DNA of 64,000 nucleotides from Rhizomucor pusillus (GCA_900175165.2 FWWN02000175.1:33052-97051); one strand, 5' to 3'. Shown: positions 11,273 through 23,972, counted from the first letter of the stretch. Notes: generated from the sequence alone by a model not told the origin. Numbers and translations: made by a program.

Positions 11273-11980
11273 TTATGGACAAAAGCTGACAATGTAAGAT
11301 GGTGCATGACAGGCGTACACGCTAAATGCATCATCGAATGCATAAGTATATACGTCAGAGCAGACAGCTTTGATAGCTCGGGAAAAATGGTTGCTAGTAC
11401 ATGTCTCTGGGGTGCTGTGTGCGCCGGTGCAGCAATACTCGTCTTGACGATATCTTGAACACGCGCTTTGACAAGCAGTCCAGGTTTTGCCCTCTTGGAA
11501 CCGGAGATCCGCGGGGCAATCAGGCATACTACTACAGTACGTGGCTCGACAGTGTCGCGGGTCGCTTGATACAGTGTGATCCTGTTCGAGTTTTGTGGGC
11601 TCTACACGGAGTGGTAGGTTGTATCCATCAACAAATGAAATGTCATAGTAATCCACGTTATTCGCTCCAGACATTTTGAATTCTGCAAGTGATGCCGGAT
11701 TATGCGCACCAGCTTGCAGGCAGTTTTCAGGCGGATGGCAAGATTCTTGCGCCCAAACACGTCCTTCCCAGTCATCTTCAACCGTTATCGTCTTATTTGA
11801 CTTGGCAAGCAGAGGAAAGACCTTCCCGTACGGCTCAGTGTTTGTTTGATAGGTTGCATGCAAGTCGTGCGAACAGAGATTCCGGATAATAATGTCCTTC
11901 GCGGCAGCCATTGTTAAGGTCAGTAGCACGACAGGTAAGTAGAGGAGCATTGTAGATTTCAAAAAATTAAAATGAAACAA
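11273..11980 (-). CDS. Secreted thaumatin-like protein
   Basis: Single-exon gene of 235 codons. After a hydrophobic signal sequence (LLYLPVVLLTLTMAAA) the mature protein shows the thaumatin/PR-5 fold markers: an N-terminal beta strand with NLC, GRVWAQESC, a SLAEFKM segment, DYYDISFVDGYNLP, many cysteines (about sixteen in the mature part) and a C-terminal FCP. The cleft residues of the thaumatin REDDD motif (Arg in GRVWA, Glu in LAEF, Asp residues in DYYDISFVDG and later CSDVYTYAFDD) appear present. Known family members bind or cleave beta-glucans or inhibit fungal growth; in fungi a role in the organism's own cell wall is plausible but not shown. A second ATG at 11950 starts closer to the hydrophobic core and could be the true start. 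Confidence 0.88.
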   Translation of the reverse strand: MFHFNFLKSTMLLYLPVVLLTLTMAAAKDIIIRNLCSHDLHATYQTNTEPYGKVFPLLAKSNKTITVEDDWEGRVWAQESCHPPENCLQAGAHNPASLAEFKMSGANNVDYYDISFVDGYNLPLRVEPTKLEQDHTVSSDPRHCRATYCSSMPDCPADLRFQEGKTWTACQSACSRYRQDEYCCTGAHSTPETCTSNHFSRAIKAVCSDVYTYAFDDAFSVYACHAPSYIVSFCP

Positions 11981-12131
11981 AGGAAAGAAAGAAGGATGCC
12001 TTTGATTTATTGAGATTCATGTGTGTACTCTACAATCAAATAGGTAACCATTTACAGATATGCGATTTCGAGGCCTTTTAATTAAAGGCCCCCTAATTAT
12101 GTCCTTTGAAAAATATACACATGGATGATGG

Positions 12132-15100
12132 TTAGTCACTATCTGCATGCTGTTGCTGATGATGGTGATACAGTCCTGCGAACGGTGCACGGATCTGTCT
12201 AAACACAGACCACTCGTCAGGTACCATGAGGAAGTACCGCTCCATTGCTTCTCGGAACCGGATACGGTACTGTCTAGGAGACACAATCGTCGGTTCTTTA
12301 CCGCCGCCGCCTAGAATACCGGATTCTTTCACCCAGCTTTCTAGCTTTTTATCCCAGGTAAACGTGCGGATAAAGTCTGTAAATATGGGCAAATTGAGGT
12401 TCTGCACTTTTGATGCCTTAGACTCCATTGATCATGCACACATACCGACAATGCCTACGACTAATTCCTGTCTTTCTTCATCGATGCCGACAAGTAGGGA
12501 GTAATCCATAACATTGCTGTTGCCAAGGAACAACGTGTCGTTGTGAAGTGAGCTGCGTAATATTTCTTTGGAGTGTGTGCGAATGAAAAGGGGTGATTGG
12601 TATATTACTATGTGTATTCGTTAGTTTGTAATAAATATTGATACATTGATATAGTAACTTACATTCAACCAGATTTTCGTCGAGGAGAACTTCGTCTTGC
12701 TTTCCCGTGGATTGTACATGCCGATTACGCATGGAGCCCTTGAGATCAAATATCTAAATCATATTTTCAGCCAAACCTCCTATTTTCTTTCGCGTTCCCT
12801 TAAAATGGCAATAATGTACCTTTTTGACATTGCGCTGGTAAAATAAATTTTCCATGACCAGCACATCCATATGCATTGATTTGCCAGTAGCTGAGTTCTT
12901 AAAACCGATGCTGTAGAAGCCAAAGATCTTTGCAAGCACGGTTGGCATCTATGCCATCATAAGGTAGTTTATATATGTATACATCGAGTAAGCATCAAAA
13001 GCAATGGCTTACTTCTCGGAAAAATGCATCAGACATATAGTGGAAATATGCCGGCGCGAACTTGAGGAATGCATCCAATTCGAAACGGGATAGTTGTTTC
13101 ATCAGCAGTCGATCGTCCTTAGTTTTTAGGAAAGCCGATCCAGACTTGCCACCGGACGAGTCCCACTTTAGACAACTTGCAAGTGAGTAGATATAGCTCT
13201 CGTCGCAGCCGCAATTTCGGCGAAGCGCATCAAATTGGTCCACAAAGAAAATCTTGCAGAAAAATCGAGTGCTGTCCGATCTAAAGTCTGCGGAATATAC
13301 GAGTCAAAATGTCGTCCTCCCACTATATACTTCTTTGGATACATACTAAAGCCGATGTGGATGCCCGATTCTTTGAGCAAAATATCCTTGATATCACCTG
13401 GTGAAGCCATGGTAGCAGTTTCGCTCGCAGTTTCATGGAGATCTACACTCGGATTATCGTCGAAAGACAGTTCAGAGGCTGAGTCAGATGCACCATTCAT
13501 GTGTGTTAGATAATCTTGACAGCTTAAGGTATATGCAATGATGGTGCTAGGCTCGTCTTCACGGACAATAACCGGGGAATCTGGAAATATATATTCTGAT
13601 CGTTGCCTATCGCGCTACAGTTAAATGCGCCTGAATGATTACCGGACGACCTATAAAACTTACAAAGGGTATTCCAGTGGCAATAGGTTCGCAACACCGC
13701 TGTCTGTTAGGAAGCTGGTTATCGTCTTCATAAACGAACTCTTCTCCGGTTGCGCTTTGACATCTTGCAAAGTTGTACGTCTGCCACTTGGTCCCTGGCC
13801 TTCTTCGGCTTCCTCTCCTTCAGGTGCCGGTCTCACATCAGAAGAAGATATACCAGCTACCATACTTACATGAGGCGGATCCAGTAAATCAACGGCTAAT
13901 GGAGGTAGCCGCTCAATTTCCGTTCCAAAGCCCGTGATAGCTTCTGCCACGCCATCATAACGTTGAGAAAAGAAAGAAGGTGGTCGCGTATTAGCATTAA
14001 CTCTTTCTGCATACGGCGCCAGCGGCGAAAAGTAGTCAATTGGCGCTTCCCGCTCGTCATCCAAATCACCAACTTCATCTTCCATATTTTCTTTGACTAG
14101 ATCGTTCACACGAGTGTAAACCTGCATCGATGTCTTTTTGCGTGGTAAACGCGAGCGGAAATGTCGGTCTCGCGCAGTTAGAGCTTTACGCAGACGCTTG
14201 CTTTCTGATTCACCGCGCGACGGTACATGCAAACTGCTATGTCTTGTGGCACCAAGAGGAGAAGGCTGCAACCGATCTGCATTGGAGCTGGATCCCAGTA
14301 ATACGCTGCTGTATCGGTAATGTGGAGGGATGTTTCTTTGCCGTGAGATATGATCAGAGTCATCGATCATAAATGGTCTATTTACTACATTTTGTAAAAT
14401 AGATTCATTCCATGGTGGTGATACTTTTGTACGGATATGATGACTGCCTGGAAGGAAGACAGGTATACGTGAAGGAGTCGTGGCAGCGGCAGCTGAAGTA
14501 GACAGGACAGCTGATCTGGACTTTTCCGGTTGGTCTTCGTTCCTCAACTTGGACCTTAACTCACGCAATAATTCCAGAGATAGACGGCGTTTAACTTCGG
14601 GGCGCAATAAGGACCGGCCTTCTTGTTCCGATTTCCAATCTTCTTCTTGCTTGCTATCGTTGTTCGGCGACGGTAAAAGTTGAGGCAACATACGAGGTAC
14701 CAGCAACTCTTGATCGTAACGAACTTCATCCTCCAATTCGTTTCCGAGAAGCGGCAAGTCTGTCACTTCTGTCGCTCTCTTTGTCCTCTCTCCACCTGTG
14801 ACTTCTGGTAATTCTTGAGGGAATACCTTGCGTAGATTGGCTGTGATTTTTCGCAATTCCAGTTCAGGTTGTAGATACTCCCGCACAAGATTCGCGTACT
14901 CTTCATCCCAACGTTCGATATGCTGATAAAGGATCGTCCTTACAGTCCAGTTGATGGTCAAGGTATCCGTTGACTTTGTTGTAGCATACACATTTTGAAT
15001 GTATTGCAGTACTTGCTTCTTTTCGCTGTCGCAACGCTGCGACATTTCTTGCAATTCTGTCTTGCATTGTTCAAGTCTGCTAGGATTTACCAGATAAAAA

Positions 15101-18100
15101 GGAAATGCTTTGTTACGCTCCACAATGGACTGGTAAAACTTGTTTGTTTTGGTGCGCAAGTTCTTGGCATCTTCTTCTTTCTGGTTGATCTGCACTTGGC
15201 TCAGTATGAATAGCTTCATAGGTGGAACTGCCACCTCCAATAAATCGATCGGATCATACAGGAACCGAACCGCAAAGTCCTTGTATCCAAAATATCGAAC
15301 ATGATGCTCGCCAATATCGTGAGGGCATATATCTGCTCGACAATATACACCCTTTTGATAGAGACAGATTTCCAGGAATTTGCCAAAACTATAGCTGTAC
15401 GTATTCTCTGACATTGGTATAACGGGCGTCGGCTTTTCGCATTGTCGACAATAACTCCACATTAGAAGCTTATCCGACATGCCAGGCTGCGGGCAAGGAA
15501 ACTTTTCGATCATGACGTTGATGCGGGCGCTACCATGCGCATAAGATCGATAATGGTCCAACACCTGATGCTCGCACATTGGGGAAGGACATAGCTGAAG
15601 GGCATCCTCGCAGAGTTCAACTAGGTAATCACCCAGAGTCATATCAGAAGGTTGGCAATAGTATTCAAACATCCGGACTTCAGGTCCTTGGCAAGGCACT
15701 GTCGTCACCGTACAGACATTGGAATATAGCACCACTATGTTCTGGTGATAGAATGGATTAATGTAATCCACACTTTCTTTGAGGTATGCTTGCCATGCAC
15801 GAAGTAGATGATTTCGCTTAGCAACCAAATGCTCGTATTCTGCGTCCATAACAGGTTCCCGCTGTGATATATCTATCACCGGCTTTGTTGGAGACGAAGG
15901 TACTGTGCCACTTTTACGAGCAGCATTCATGGCTGTGATTTTGTTGTTCGTTTCGATCAGCTGCGTCAATACGTATGGCTGCGGGAAGACCACAAACTGT
16001 GATGCCGATAATATTGTATCTTCGTATAGCTTAGAAAATCCATCCAATGAACTATCCTGCGCCTTTGTCTCTGAATCTTGACTCGTCGATTCTGCGGATT
16101 CTGGCACTAGTGGTGAGCGCTCTCTCTCGACATCGCTTTCCAGGCCGCGATTCTTTGCAAAGGAGTCACGTAAAAGTGAAGTCTCCAGCTTGAGATTATG
16201 CACCACGAACACCATAAAGTCGATGAGACGCTTCAAAAGCTGGAGTGTCTCGCTCTGCGCACCTCGAAGGACGATGGTGCCTCCCAAATCCGGCTGGCAA
16301 TCATCAAAGATAAGAAACGTCTTTCGTCGATTCGGTAACCAATCGTGGATAATTGTTCGAATTTCAAATGTGCCGCATTGACCAAACGATAAGCCTGCTG
16401 AGTGTAAGTTCTCTACAGACTGCACGATGCTTGCACGGGTACAACGTGCTACAGCTTGTATGACGCTGTACTTGACATTGTGGATTACAGGAATATTCTT
16501 CTCTAGGAGGAACTCCAGAGCCAAACGAGATACCGTCGATTTGACAAGCAGTAGCGATGGTCGCAAAGCAGCAATGCGCGCCACCAATTTCTTAATATGT
16601 TCCCGTTCCTGCGCAATCATCGGTTCGATAGACATTAGCTGATTCTCCATCTCAACGCGCGAATAGTCAAGCGAGAAAAGTAGTATCAGTATCCTCGGCT
16701 GCGAGATATTACGGACCATTGCTTTGTGTGCTACGTTCTTGGAGCACATGACACCTTTGACGTAGAAGCTATCGGTTGGTAGTCCACCTGGGATCTTCTT
16801 AATCTTTACGTAATGTCGGATATCCATATCGTCCCCTGAGCGCACGTCCGGTCGTACGTTGTCCGTTACTTTGAGCAAGAGTTTCATGATGATGTCCTCC
16901 CATTGCGTCTTCTCTTGCGCCGACAAAGCCGAAAAGCTCTCATCCGCCATAAGCTGTTTCAGCATTTTTCGAGCGTGCATGACAGCGCCGTAGCTAAGTT
17001 CAACATTGGGTGGTGGCGCTGATATCCGTCGGTGCCGAGGTGTCAGCAATCGATTTTTGATGGCATGGTCCAAAGGATTGAGAGCGTATCTATCCTCCAG
17101 AGGTGAAAGGAAAGGACTTGGCGACCATCCTTCACTTTGCAAGAATTCCGATTTCGGCAGATTCGTTGTCGATATATGCATACCTTTTTGCCGAAATGCT
17201 GCTCGCCCCTTTTTACTGCCTCCAATGCTCTGTCTACGGAACGATACAGACCGTTCTGGATTGGACTGTCCACGTAGTTCTTCCGTGCGTTTATCTCTTA
17301 GTCGGAAATCATATGCTTCATCGTCGCTACCTGCTGATTGACGGCGACCATTGGCTGCTAAAACGCCTTGTGAGTTGTTTGATCCACTTGAAGGTATACG
17401 TAAGGATGACCCTCCTCCCGGGATGCTCGAAGATGATCGACTCCAGAATTCCTGCAGCATATCATTTTTTATTTCTTCCTCGTCGTCGTCTCGTCCGATG
17501 AATGGAGATAGCACGCCTTCTGTCACGAGAGTTCCTCCTCCTCGTCCCGTTGTTAATGAGTTCGTTGCCGAGTTGCCACGAAGAGGTGCCGTCGGACTAT
17601 TCGTAAATCGAATGTCATCTGCCGTCATGGAGGAAAGTGTGGTAGATCGTGGTCGCGATTTCAGGAAGGAGGAACCAGCATCCAAAAGTCGTTTGCTAAA
17701 GCTGCCTTCAGCAGCAGGAGAATTAGATGCCTCGATCTCGTTTCCATTACCTGCTGATATTGATCCGGAACGGGACGAATTTCCTGTGGTCTTTTCAGCA
17801 GACGATCCAAGGTACCGGCTCGAGTCTGATGCTAAAAGTTCGACTGCGACGGTAGTAGAATGTCCATACTGGCTCTGAGACTGCTTTACAGCAGCTGTGG
17901 GTATCTGCATTTTTGGAGCTGCGATTGGTGGAGGCTGAGACGGTATAACTGCTTGGTATTGATTATCGTTGGATACATCCTCTTCCGGCTGGCGAACTAC
18001 TGAAGTCGAAGACATGGCGTCCGCAGTGTGGCCCATCAAATGCTCTCGATAGCAAAAGTTGCAGACTCGCACTTCACCCTTCTGCTTGTATAACTTGCCC

Positions 18101-18905
18101 GAGATCGTATGCGATGCGCATTTGCCGCAAAATATTTGTCCTAGAATATCTCAATTTTTAAGCATAGTATTCAATAGAGTATTCAGATCGCCTTATATTT
18201 TTTACCACATATTCTGCAATGGTGCCTTCTTCGCAAGACGTTGAAAGGCTTGTGACATTTGTAGCATTCTTTGCATTGTTCATCTGGCATCCAAAATTCC
18301 TTGTCTGACTTTTGTCCTCGCAACCGAGCAATTATGCGGCTGAGAGAATGCGACGTGGATATGGAAAAAGTAGTTGCCACAGACTGGGTGTCGCTGTCGG
18401 CGGATGGAGGCCGATAGATAGGCACACTGAGAGGCAGGCTATCGTCAGCAGCAGGTGGCGGCTGATTATCCTGTGAATGTCGGGTGACTGGAGCATGTTC
18501 CTCTGCTTCTTGATTAACAGCTGCTGCCACTGCAGCTATCGATGCTGATGATGAGCTATTTGTGATAGTTGTTGTGCTGTGAATACTAGAGGACGACGGA
18601 AAGTTGACGACGACTGAATCTTTACACGAAGCCGGCGGCGTAGGGGATGTGACATAGATTTGTCTTTTTGCGCCTTGTAGCAAGGATGAAGATCCCGCAG
18701 GTTCGCCGGTATAGCCATCGATTGAGCTACTGGATGCTTGGCTCTTTAGCGCTGGCGTGGATACATCGTTTAACGGGTCTTGAGACCCTGACATGGCAGT
18801 TTTGAACTTTGTGAAGAGTTTCGACAGCAGTTTCTCTTCTGCCTCCTCCGGCTCTGTAAGCTCAAAATCGAAGCTTGTCAAGGTCCTAATGTCGCTGTCG
18901 GCCAT
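12132..18905 (-). CDS. FAB1: 1-phosphatidylinositol-3-phosphate 5-kinase FAB1/PIKfyve
   Basis: Eight exons (18905-18206, 18140-13664, 13606-13343, 13280-13013, 12948-12820, 12753-12663, 12607-12446, 12376-12132) join to 2111 residues. Fab1 makes PI(3,5)P2 on vacuole/endosome membranes and controls vacuole size and traffic. A FYVE zinc finger (about residues 210-275) is split by intron 1: [10 protein letters not shown] is in exon 1 and GQIFCGKCA in exon 2. The 4.5-kb second exon holds low-complexity Ser/Pro-rich linkers and the Fab1-type chaperonin-like (CCT) domain, with [18 protein letters not shown] and GQCGTFEI. The last seven exons, with the end of exon 2, form the PIP kinase domain, including EQFDALRR-like [46 protein letters not shown] and [13 protein letters not shown]. 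No DEP domain was seen. Exon lengths sum exactly to whole codons. Confidence 0.95.
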
Positions 18906-19920
18906 TTTGTAACGACGTACAAAACATGGCAGCTCTTGCCGAGAATGAGCACGGAAGGAAGGAAAGTAAGGATCGTCGGAGGCCGTGTTACCCGATCTGG
19001 GAATCTGAAATGTTTCACCATTCAAGGCGTACAGTTATGCATTGCCCACTGTCAACGCGTACGCACAGCGCCGTCGTAATCAATTTCTCTATTATTCATA
19101 ATTTTAGTATATCACTTGGTACCGATCTTTACCTGATTAAATGTACAACCTTCTTCGATTTTCTTGATATGAAAATACCGGTAAACGATGAATTGCTGGA
19201 TCGCCACAATTTAGCATATTTTCATCCCTGAAAATCTCCTGCTTCTTTTTGTTCTACAGATGAGATTTGCGACATTCAACATCGGACAGGATAGCTGCGC
19301 CGTGTCTGTTAGTAATGTGTACTCGGGAAGTTGCGCATTGGTCCAGGCGCACATTAAACCAAGGATAGTATCAATTTCCCTACGCAAACTGTGTCACTTT
19401 TTCACTGTCGCGCCTAGTACATATCTGGATCCAAAGATAACTCTGTCTAGAGGTCTACTGAAATAGATTACCGCAGTTGAAACATCAAGTTCTTACGGTG
19501 TTGTGATAACTTACTGCGGTCAACAAGTCTATTGTTTTCCCGCTCGTAGCGGGGACCACGGATCGTGTCGGGGCAGGGCAGATGCGGGCAAAAGGGAAAG
19601 GAAAATGGATAAAAAAATACATTTTGAAAGGGGGCGGCGCACCAGCAGGCACCACCCGGGACGGAGGGATGCTTCTACATATAGAGAGGAGACTTGCTTG
19701 GATAGAATGATATGCACTTGCAAGCAAAAAATACTTGTTTTTTAATAGAGTCTGTGTCTAGTGATTTTATTAGCAATTCACGCAGCAGCTGCGGCGCTAC
19801 AGGTGGACGTCATTTTTGGAACCACATATAAAGGGACAGATCTGCAGGGCGGCATTTTCAAACCTTAACATTCCTTTTTACCCTTTTTCTTCCTTACTAT
19901 CGAACATTCCATCTCAAGTC
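18906..19920. other. Divergent promoter region FAB1 / unknown gene
   Basis: About 1 kb between two divergently transcribed genes. No convincing coding segment. A TATA-like element (19827-19832) and an adjacent GACGTCA-like sequence (about 19807-19814) lie close to the rightward gene. Confidence 0.5.
19827..19832 (+). promoter_or_regulatory. TATA-box-like TATAAA
   Basis: TATAAA lies 89 bp before the ATG at 19921, with a CRE-like GACGTCA about 15 bp further upstream. Its position downstream of the in-frame upstream ATG at 19816 argues that 19921 is the real start. Confidence 0.5.
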
Positions 19921-20598
19921 ATGTCCCAATCCTATAAGGACAGCGAACAACACTTAGAACCTACCGTAGCTTTTGCTGAAAGCGTTGCATCAACTAACGA
20001 TAACGACGAAGCTGTACAAGCCCTTTTATCCAATTCCGACAACTTCCCTCCACTGCCTTCGACCTCTGCGACAGTTGACGATTGGGAGCTTGTTTTGGAG
20101 CACGCACATCCGGATGACTGGGAACATATTCAGGACCCATCTATATCGTCGTTTGCAGAAGCTGCTGAACAAGCCGGTGTGGAACACGATCCTGTACCTC
20201 GGAGCAAGTTTGTGACCTACAGCATGCCTCCCAAGAAACCAAGACGAAAGCAAGCATCAAAGGAGGAAGCAGAGGGTGATCACGAAGACGGCGAGTATGA
20301 CGGTGGCGCTGGATTTGATGAGTTCAGTGTTTCCAAAATGGCAACTGCTCAAAAACGTCGCTCTGGTCATTTTGCGAATCAGCGTCGACAACGATCAGCC
20401 AAGGTGCAACTAGAACAGTCTTGCCGTCAGATGGTTCGTGATTCATCAGCTGATGAGCAGGAACAAGATGAAGAAGCTAGAAAACATAAGCAGCAGATGC
20501 AGATGCGCAGTGCTCTCCAATCGATTCCAAAGCGTCTGTATCAGACCAGGATGTCACGAAAGCAGATGGCAATGCAACTCTTGGAGCAGACTACTTGA
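19921..20598 (+). CDS. Hypothetical protein, acidic N-terminus and basic C-terminus
   Basis: Uninterrupted 225-codon gene that I cannot assign to a family. The N-terminal third is acidic and contains DDWELVLEHAHPDDWEHI, a tryptophan/aspartate-rich repeat-like segment. The middle has a lysine-rich PPKKPRRKQ stretch, likely a nuclear localisation signal, followed by an acidic patch. The C-terminal third is rich in Gln, Arg and Met and predicted helical (for example KRRSGHFANQRRQR and MSRKQMAMQLLEQ). An upstream in-frame ATG at 19816 would add 35 residues but precedes a TATA-like element, so I prefer 19921. No introns, signal peptide or membrane segment. Codon use and lack of stops support a real gene; function unknown, nucleic-acid binding is only a guess. 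Confidence 0.7.
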   Translation: MSQSYKDSEQHLEPTVAFAESVASTNDNDEAVQALLSNSDNFPPLPSTSATVDDWELVLEHAHPDDWEHIQDPSISSFAEAAEQAGVEHDPVPRSKFVTYSMPPKKPRRKQASKEEAEGDHEDGEYDGGAGFDEFSVSKMATAQKRRSGHFANQRRQRSAKVQLEQSCRQMVRDSSADEQEQDEEARKHKQQMQMRSALQSIPKRLYQTRMSRKQMAMQLLEQTT

Positions 20599-21070
20599 GA
20601 GCTTAACCTCGAATAGCAGCCATCCATCAATTAGACGAGTCACGCTTCCCATTACGTGTCCTTGCTATACGATCCATTTCGTCATTCCTAATTATGCACT
20701 TGCATCATGACATCCATACCCAGCTCTTCTCTCGTCACCCATCCTGCACGTTCCTGCAAACATTTCTTTATCCTGATTGAGACGAATAAACAAAGAATCT
20801 CGCAGCGATTGGGAAGAATAGAAGTTAATGCACAACTTTGTGTTCCCGTACCACCTTTGATAACGGTCATGCATTTCTCCAACTCAGTAAGAATGAGAAT
20901 TCGAGAGTCCCGTGCACGCTCGGCGCACCGCCTTTCGAGGACAAAGTACTGAACATGCCGACCAGACCGGTATTGATGGAAAAGGCAGATGTCTACCTTG
21001 TTATAAAGCATTAGAGCAGACAGAAACTTCGAATTTGATACTTTTGTTTATTTGAATAAGATACAATACA
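20599..21070. other. Convergent intergenic region
   Basis: 472 bp between two convergent genes. Open stretches on both strands here lack splice-site support and family resemblance; nothing recognised. Confidence 0.4.
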
Positions 21071-22379
21071 TTATAAGTCGTCATAAGTAGTCAAGGGGCG
21101 ATCTATCGTCGGTTGCGATGTTGACGAAGCTAAGGGATCTAAATGATTACATTTAGTAATAAGCGACAATCCGCAGCATTCTATTCACATACTTGAAGGA
21201 GTTGCGTAGGGCGCATCCAAATCACCAGGATATGTCTGCATTTCTTCTTTGGCAAAATTGCCGTCTAACAAATCAATGTTAATTTTAAGTCTCTAATTGC
21301 CATGCACATTGCGGGAGCTCTTCCATACCTTCATCCGTCCAAGGTATGTTTCCAAATCCGTACTGGTTTCGCTCAGGCAATTTAGCACGGTTCACTTTAT
21401 CCCAGGTTAAAACAACTCTATTCTGCCAACAAGGATCAACAATGAAGAACATGCAAAGCTTACCTCGAATGTGCCGTCGTCCGAAAAGCGCACCATCCAT
21501 GGCCTGTATGGCATCCAGAGCACTCTCTTTATCCTCGTACGTCACAAATCCAAAACTACAGTTACTGTTAGTCTCGAGTTCGTTTGTCCAAATGATTATG
21601 ATCTACATACTCTTTACCCTCAACCACTTTAACTTGCACAATGTGTCCGAATCGTTTGAATGTTCGTTCAAGACTGTCAACAGAGACATCCTCCAGGTCG
21701 CCAATGTATATTTTCGTCGGATGAAAATCTGTATCGATGTAACGTCCAGCATTTTCATAGGGCTACGATGAGCAATAAGTAAAACAAAACAGGTTATAAT
21801 CCGTGAAAAAATTCCAGCAGAGATTGCTTACGTTACGAGATCCTCTGCTATGTCTGTGAGATGAATAATGGCGGGTACTTCCATAGCTGGGTCGTCTACT
21901 GTATCTCCTTCGCCGATCTTCTTCTTCCTCTGAGTCTGACGGATAATAGGACGAGCGATGGTGACGCCTGTGACGAGGTGGAGATGGCGACCGAGGTCTG
22001 TACGAGTATCGACGATGATGATGCTCATACTCGTCTTCCTCGTCGCGTTCTGACGAAAACTTTTGTCGACGTCGCTTAACTCTGCCAAACTCGTCTAGTT
22101 CCTCCTCCTCGTCACTTTCTTCTCTCTCTATACGTCGTTTCTCTCGAGGTTTGTCATTCGTGCTAAATCGATCTCCCTTAGAATTATGCTTCCGGTTGTC
22201 GGTGCAAAGAATTTTCACCAACCTGTTCTCGACATTGCTAACCGAACTGTCTTTCACCTTTGTATCCTCCACAGCGCCGGTCTCCTACTGTTGATCAATA
22301 TCCTAGTCGTCAACGAGTCGGTTTTAAAAATTAGTCATACCTCTCGATCCTTTGTGTGCACCTGCTCAGCTTGTGCCAT
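21071..22379 (-). CDS. RS/acidic-rich RRM RNA-binding protein
   Basis: Seven exons on the minus strand: 22379-22341, 22284-21832, 21762-about 21625, about 21572-21464, 21394-21329, 21264-21193 and 21138-21071, giving about 314 residues. The N-terminal half is low complexity: EREESDEEEELDEFGRVKRR, a His/Arg/Tyr-rich tract and RS/SR dipeptides typical of splicing-related proteins. One RRM follows, with RNP2 as KIYIGDL and RNP1 as SFGFVTYE, then NRAKLPERNQYGFGNIPW and a short tail ending TYDDL. It probably binds pre-mRNA, but I cannot name an orthologue. The junction inside the RRM between exons 3 and 4 is uncertain: the frame needs an acceptor at CTCGAG (21573-21578) with one of several weak donors. 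Confidence 0.75.
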
Positions 22380-22927
22380 GGTGGGCCGTCTGTGAGAAAC
22401 GAAAAAAGAAAAAAAAAAAATGGGCAGTCGTGCGTGGATTCTGCCAAAATCAGCTCGGCGGACCTTCACTGACCACAGTATGAATTTCTTCCATTCAAAT
22501 CTATCCAATTGGTAAAGTTTCAAAGTTGTATTTTGATTCGACTTCGAGATGCATATAGTTTGGCCGTTGTATTTGTGGACTCAAAGTGCATTGTGCGAAG
22601 CTGTAGCGAATGGCTTCAAACAGAGACCTCCCAAGATATAACAAAATCAGAATGAACTATCATACGTGATGGATATGTATTAGAGACATGGCTACGGCTT
22701 CTTCATGTAGAAGATCATTCGTCAAAGTGTATACTACTTATTGCTGCAACATTTGAGTGATCTTTTATTTTCCAAGATGTTTACTTCTCTCCTAATTGGA
22801 ATATTGGAAATGCTTGGTCGACTATACTTCTTGCTTTGTGTTTTAAATTGCGATTAAATATATGCATGAATCGAAGATGTCGCGATGTAACATTTTATCT
22901 CGATAATCATCGTGAGAGGTATATAAT
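22380..22927. other. Intergenic region upstream of the RRM gene
   Basis: About 550 bp, AT-rich; presumed promoter of the RRM gene (minus strand) and 3' flank of the cofactor B gene. Nothing else seen. Confidence 0.4.
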
Positions 22928-23920
22928 TTACATCTCTTCGAGCTCGTCATCTGTATCCATTAATTTCTCCTCTGGAAAATCGCCCACTGTCACCTTTGAA
23001 GGACGGACGAATGCGCCGTACTTCGGTGGACATGTAAAATATCTCTCTCCTTGCACACTGCCATCGTTCTTTCCTAAAGGTTCATCGTACTGCACACCGA
23101 CCCAAATGCCGGGCTGGAACTGCGTAGTGCCTTGTACGAGATAGAAATAATTTCTCAATATCTCATTGAAAAAGTTATTCACTGCGTGGAGCTCAACTTA
23201 CCGATAAACCTTACGGTACCGCGACGTTTCATTTGGGCATCCTCGGTCAATTGCACTTCGCAGCGATCGCCCACCTTTATGCTTTCCGCTGCTTCTTTAT
23301 TCTTACGCTCGAGTTCTGCCATCTGCGCAATCGCCTCGTCCGAAAAACGTCCGAGCTTGTGTCGCTCCTTGTATGCACGTACAGTATCTGGACAGACACG
23401 AGTCAGATCTGGATATTTTGCTCGATCTACGCATAGGTTAAAAAATGTACCTGACCGCTTGAGATATTCTTCCTCTGTCAGCTCGAACTTTTCAACGAGA
23501 GACACATCTGTGTACTGATTTTTGATTCTGTTTGGATTGGTATCAATGACCTATAAAAAATTGGAAAGCAACTGCCTGTCAGTCAACATGCCATTTGGAA
23601 ACTCCAAGTTCGAGGTTGGAGACTTGCGTGGAGACGCATGAAATTTTCCACGGGGTATGAACCGAGCATACGAGACTCATCGTCGAGTGTACCAAGCAGA
23701 TTCTCGCCTTGGTACAGATTGAGTTGTTGAGTGTCAGCCGGGATGCCCGTAATGGGCTCAAGTTTATACTATAGAGTGAATCTACAGTGAGCATAGGTAA
23801 TCTCTGGTCGTATCCAAGTGATCCTTGCACCTTCAGCTGAGATATAGTCCAGCCCTTGTCAAGTCTTCGCTCAGCATTGATATTCTCAGGAGTCGTGACG
23901 ATGACAGTAACAATTGACAT
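22928..23920 (-). CDS. TBCB: Tubulin-folding cofactor B (Ubl + CAP-Gly)
   Basis: Exons 23920-23831, 23768-23628, 23550-23451, 23387-23202 and 23130-22928 give 239 residues, the normal size. Cofactor B (Alp11/Alf1) binds alpha-tubulin during folding and, with cofactor E, during dimer dissociation. The N-terminal ubiquitin-like domain includes [20 protein letters not shown] and [20 protein letters not shown] and [11 protein letters not shown] follow, then a helical linker. The CAP-Gly domain is near residues 155-225, with [18 protein letters not shown] and [13 protein letters not shown], and the acidic tail ends DELEEM. Intron 2 (23551-23627) needs a GC donor: the exon ends at MRLH and GCAAGT follows. 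The start lies 52 bp beyond the stop of the dipeptidyl peptidase gene on the same strand. Confidence 0.94.
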
Positions 23921-23972
23921 TAGGCAAGTATGTAAGAAACGTGGCAGAAGCAGCTGGTGTAACCACCTTGAT

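Noticed and set aside
19816..19920. Upstream in-frame ATG extending the unknown gene by 35 codons
   Set aside because: It lies before a TATA-like element and codes for an unlike hydrophobic stretch; 19921 is preferred.
20688..21011. Minus-strand open stretch of about 107 codons
   Set aside because: No family resemblance, overlaps the 3' flanks of two convergent genes, and lacks splice or promoter support.
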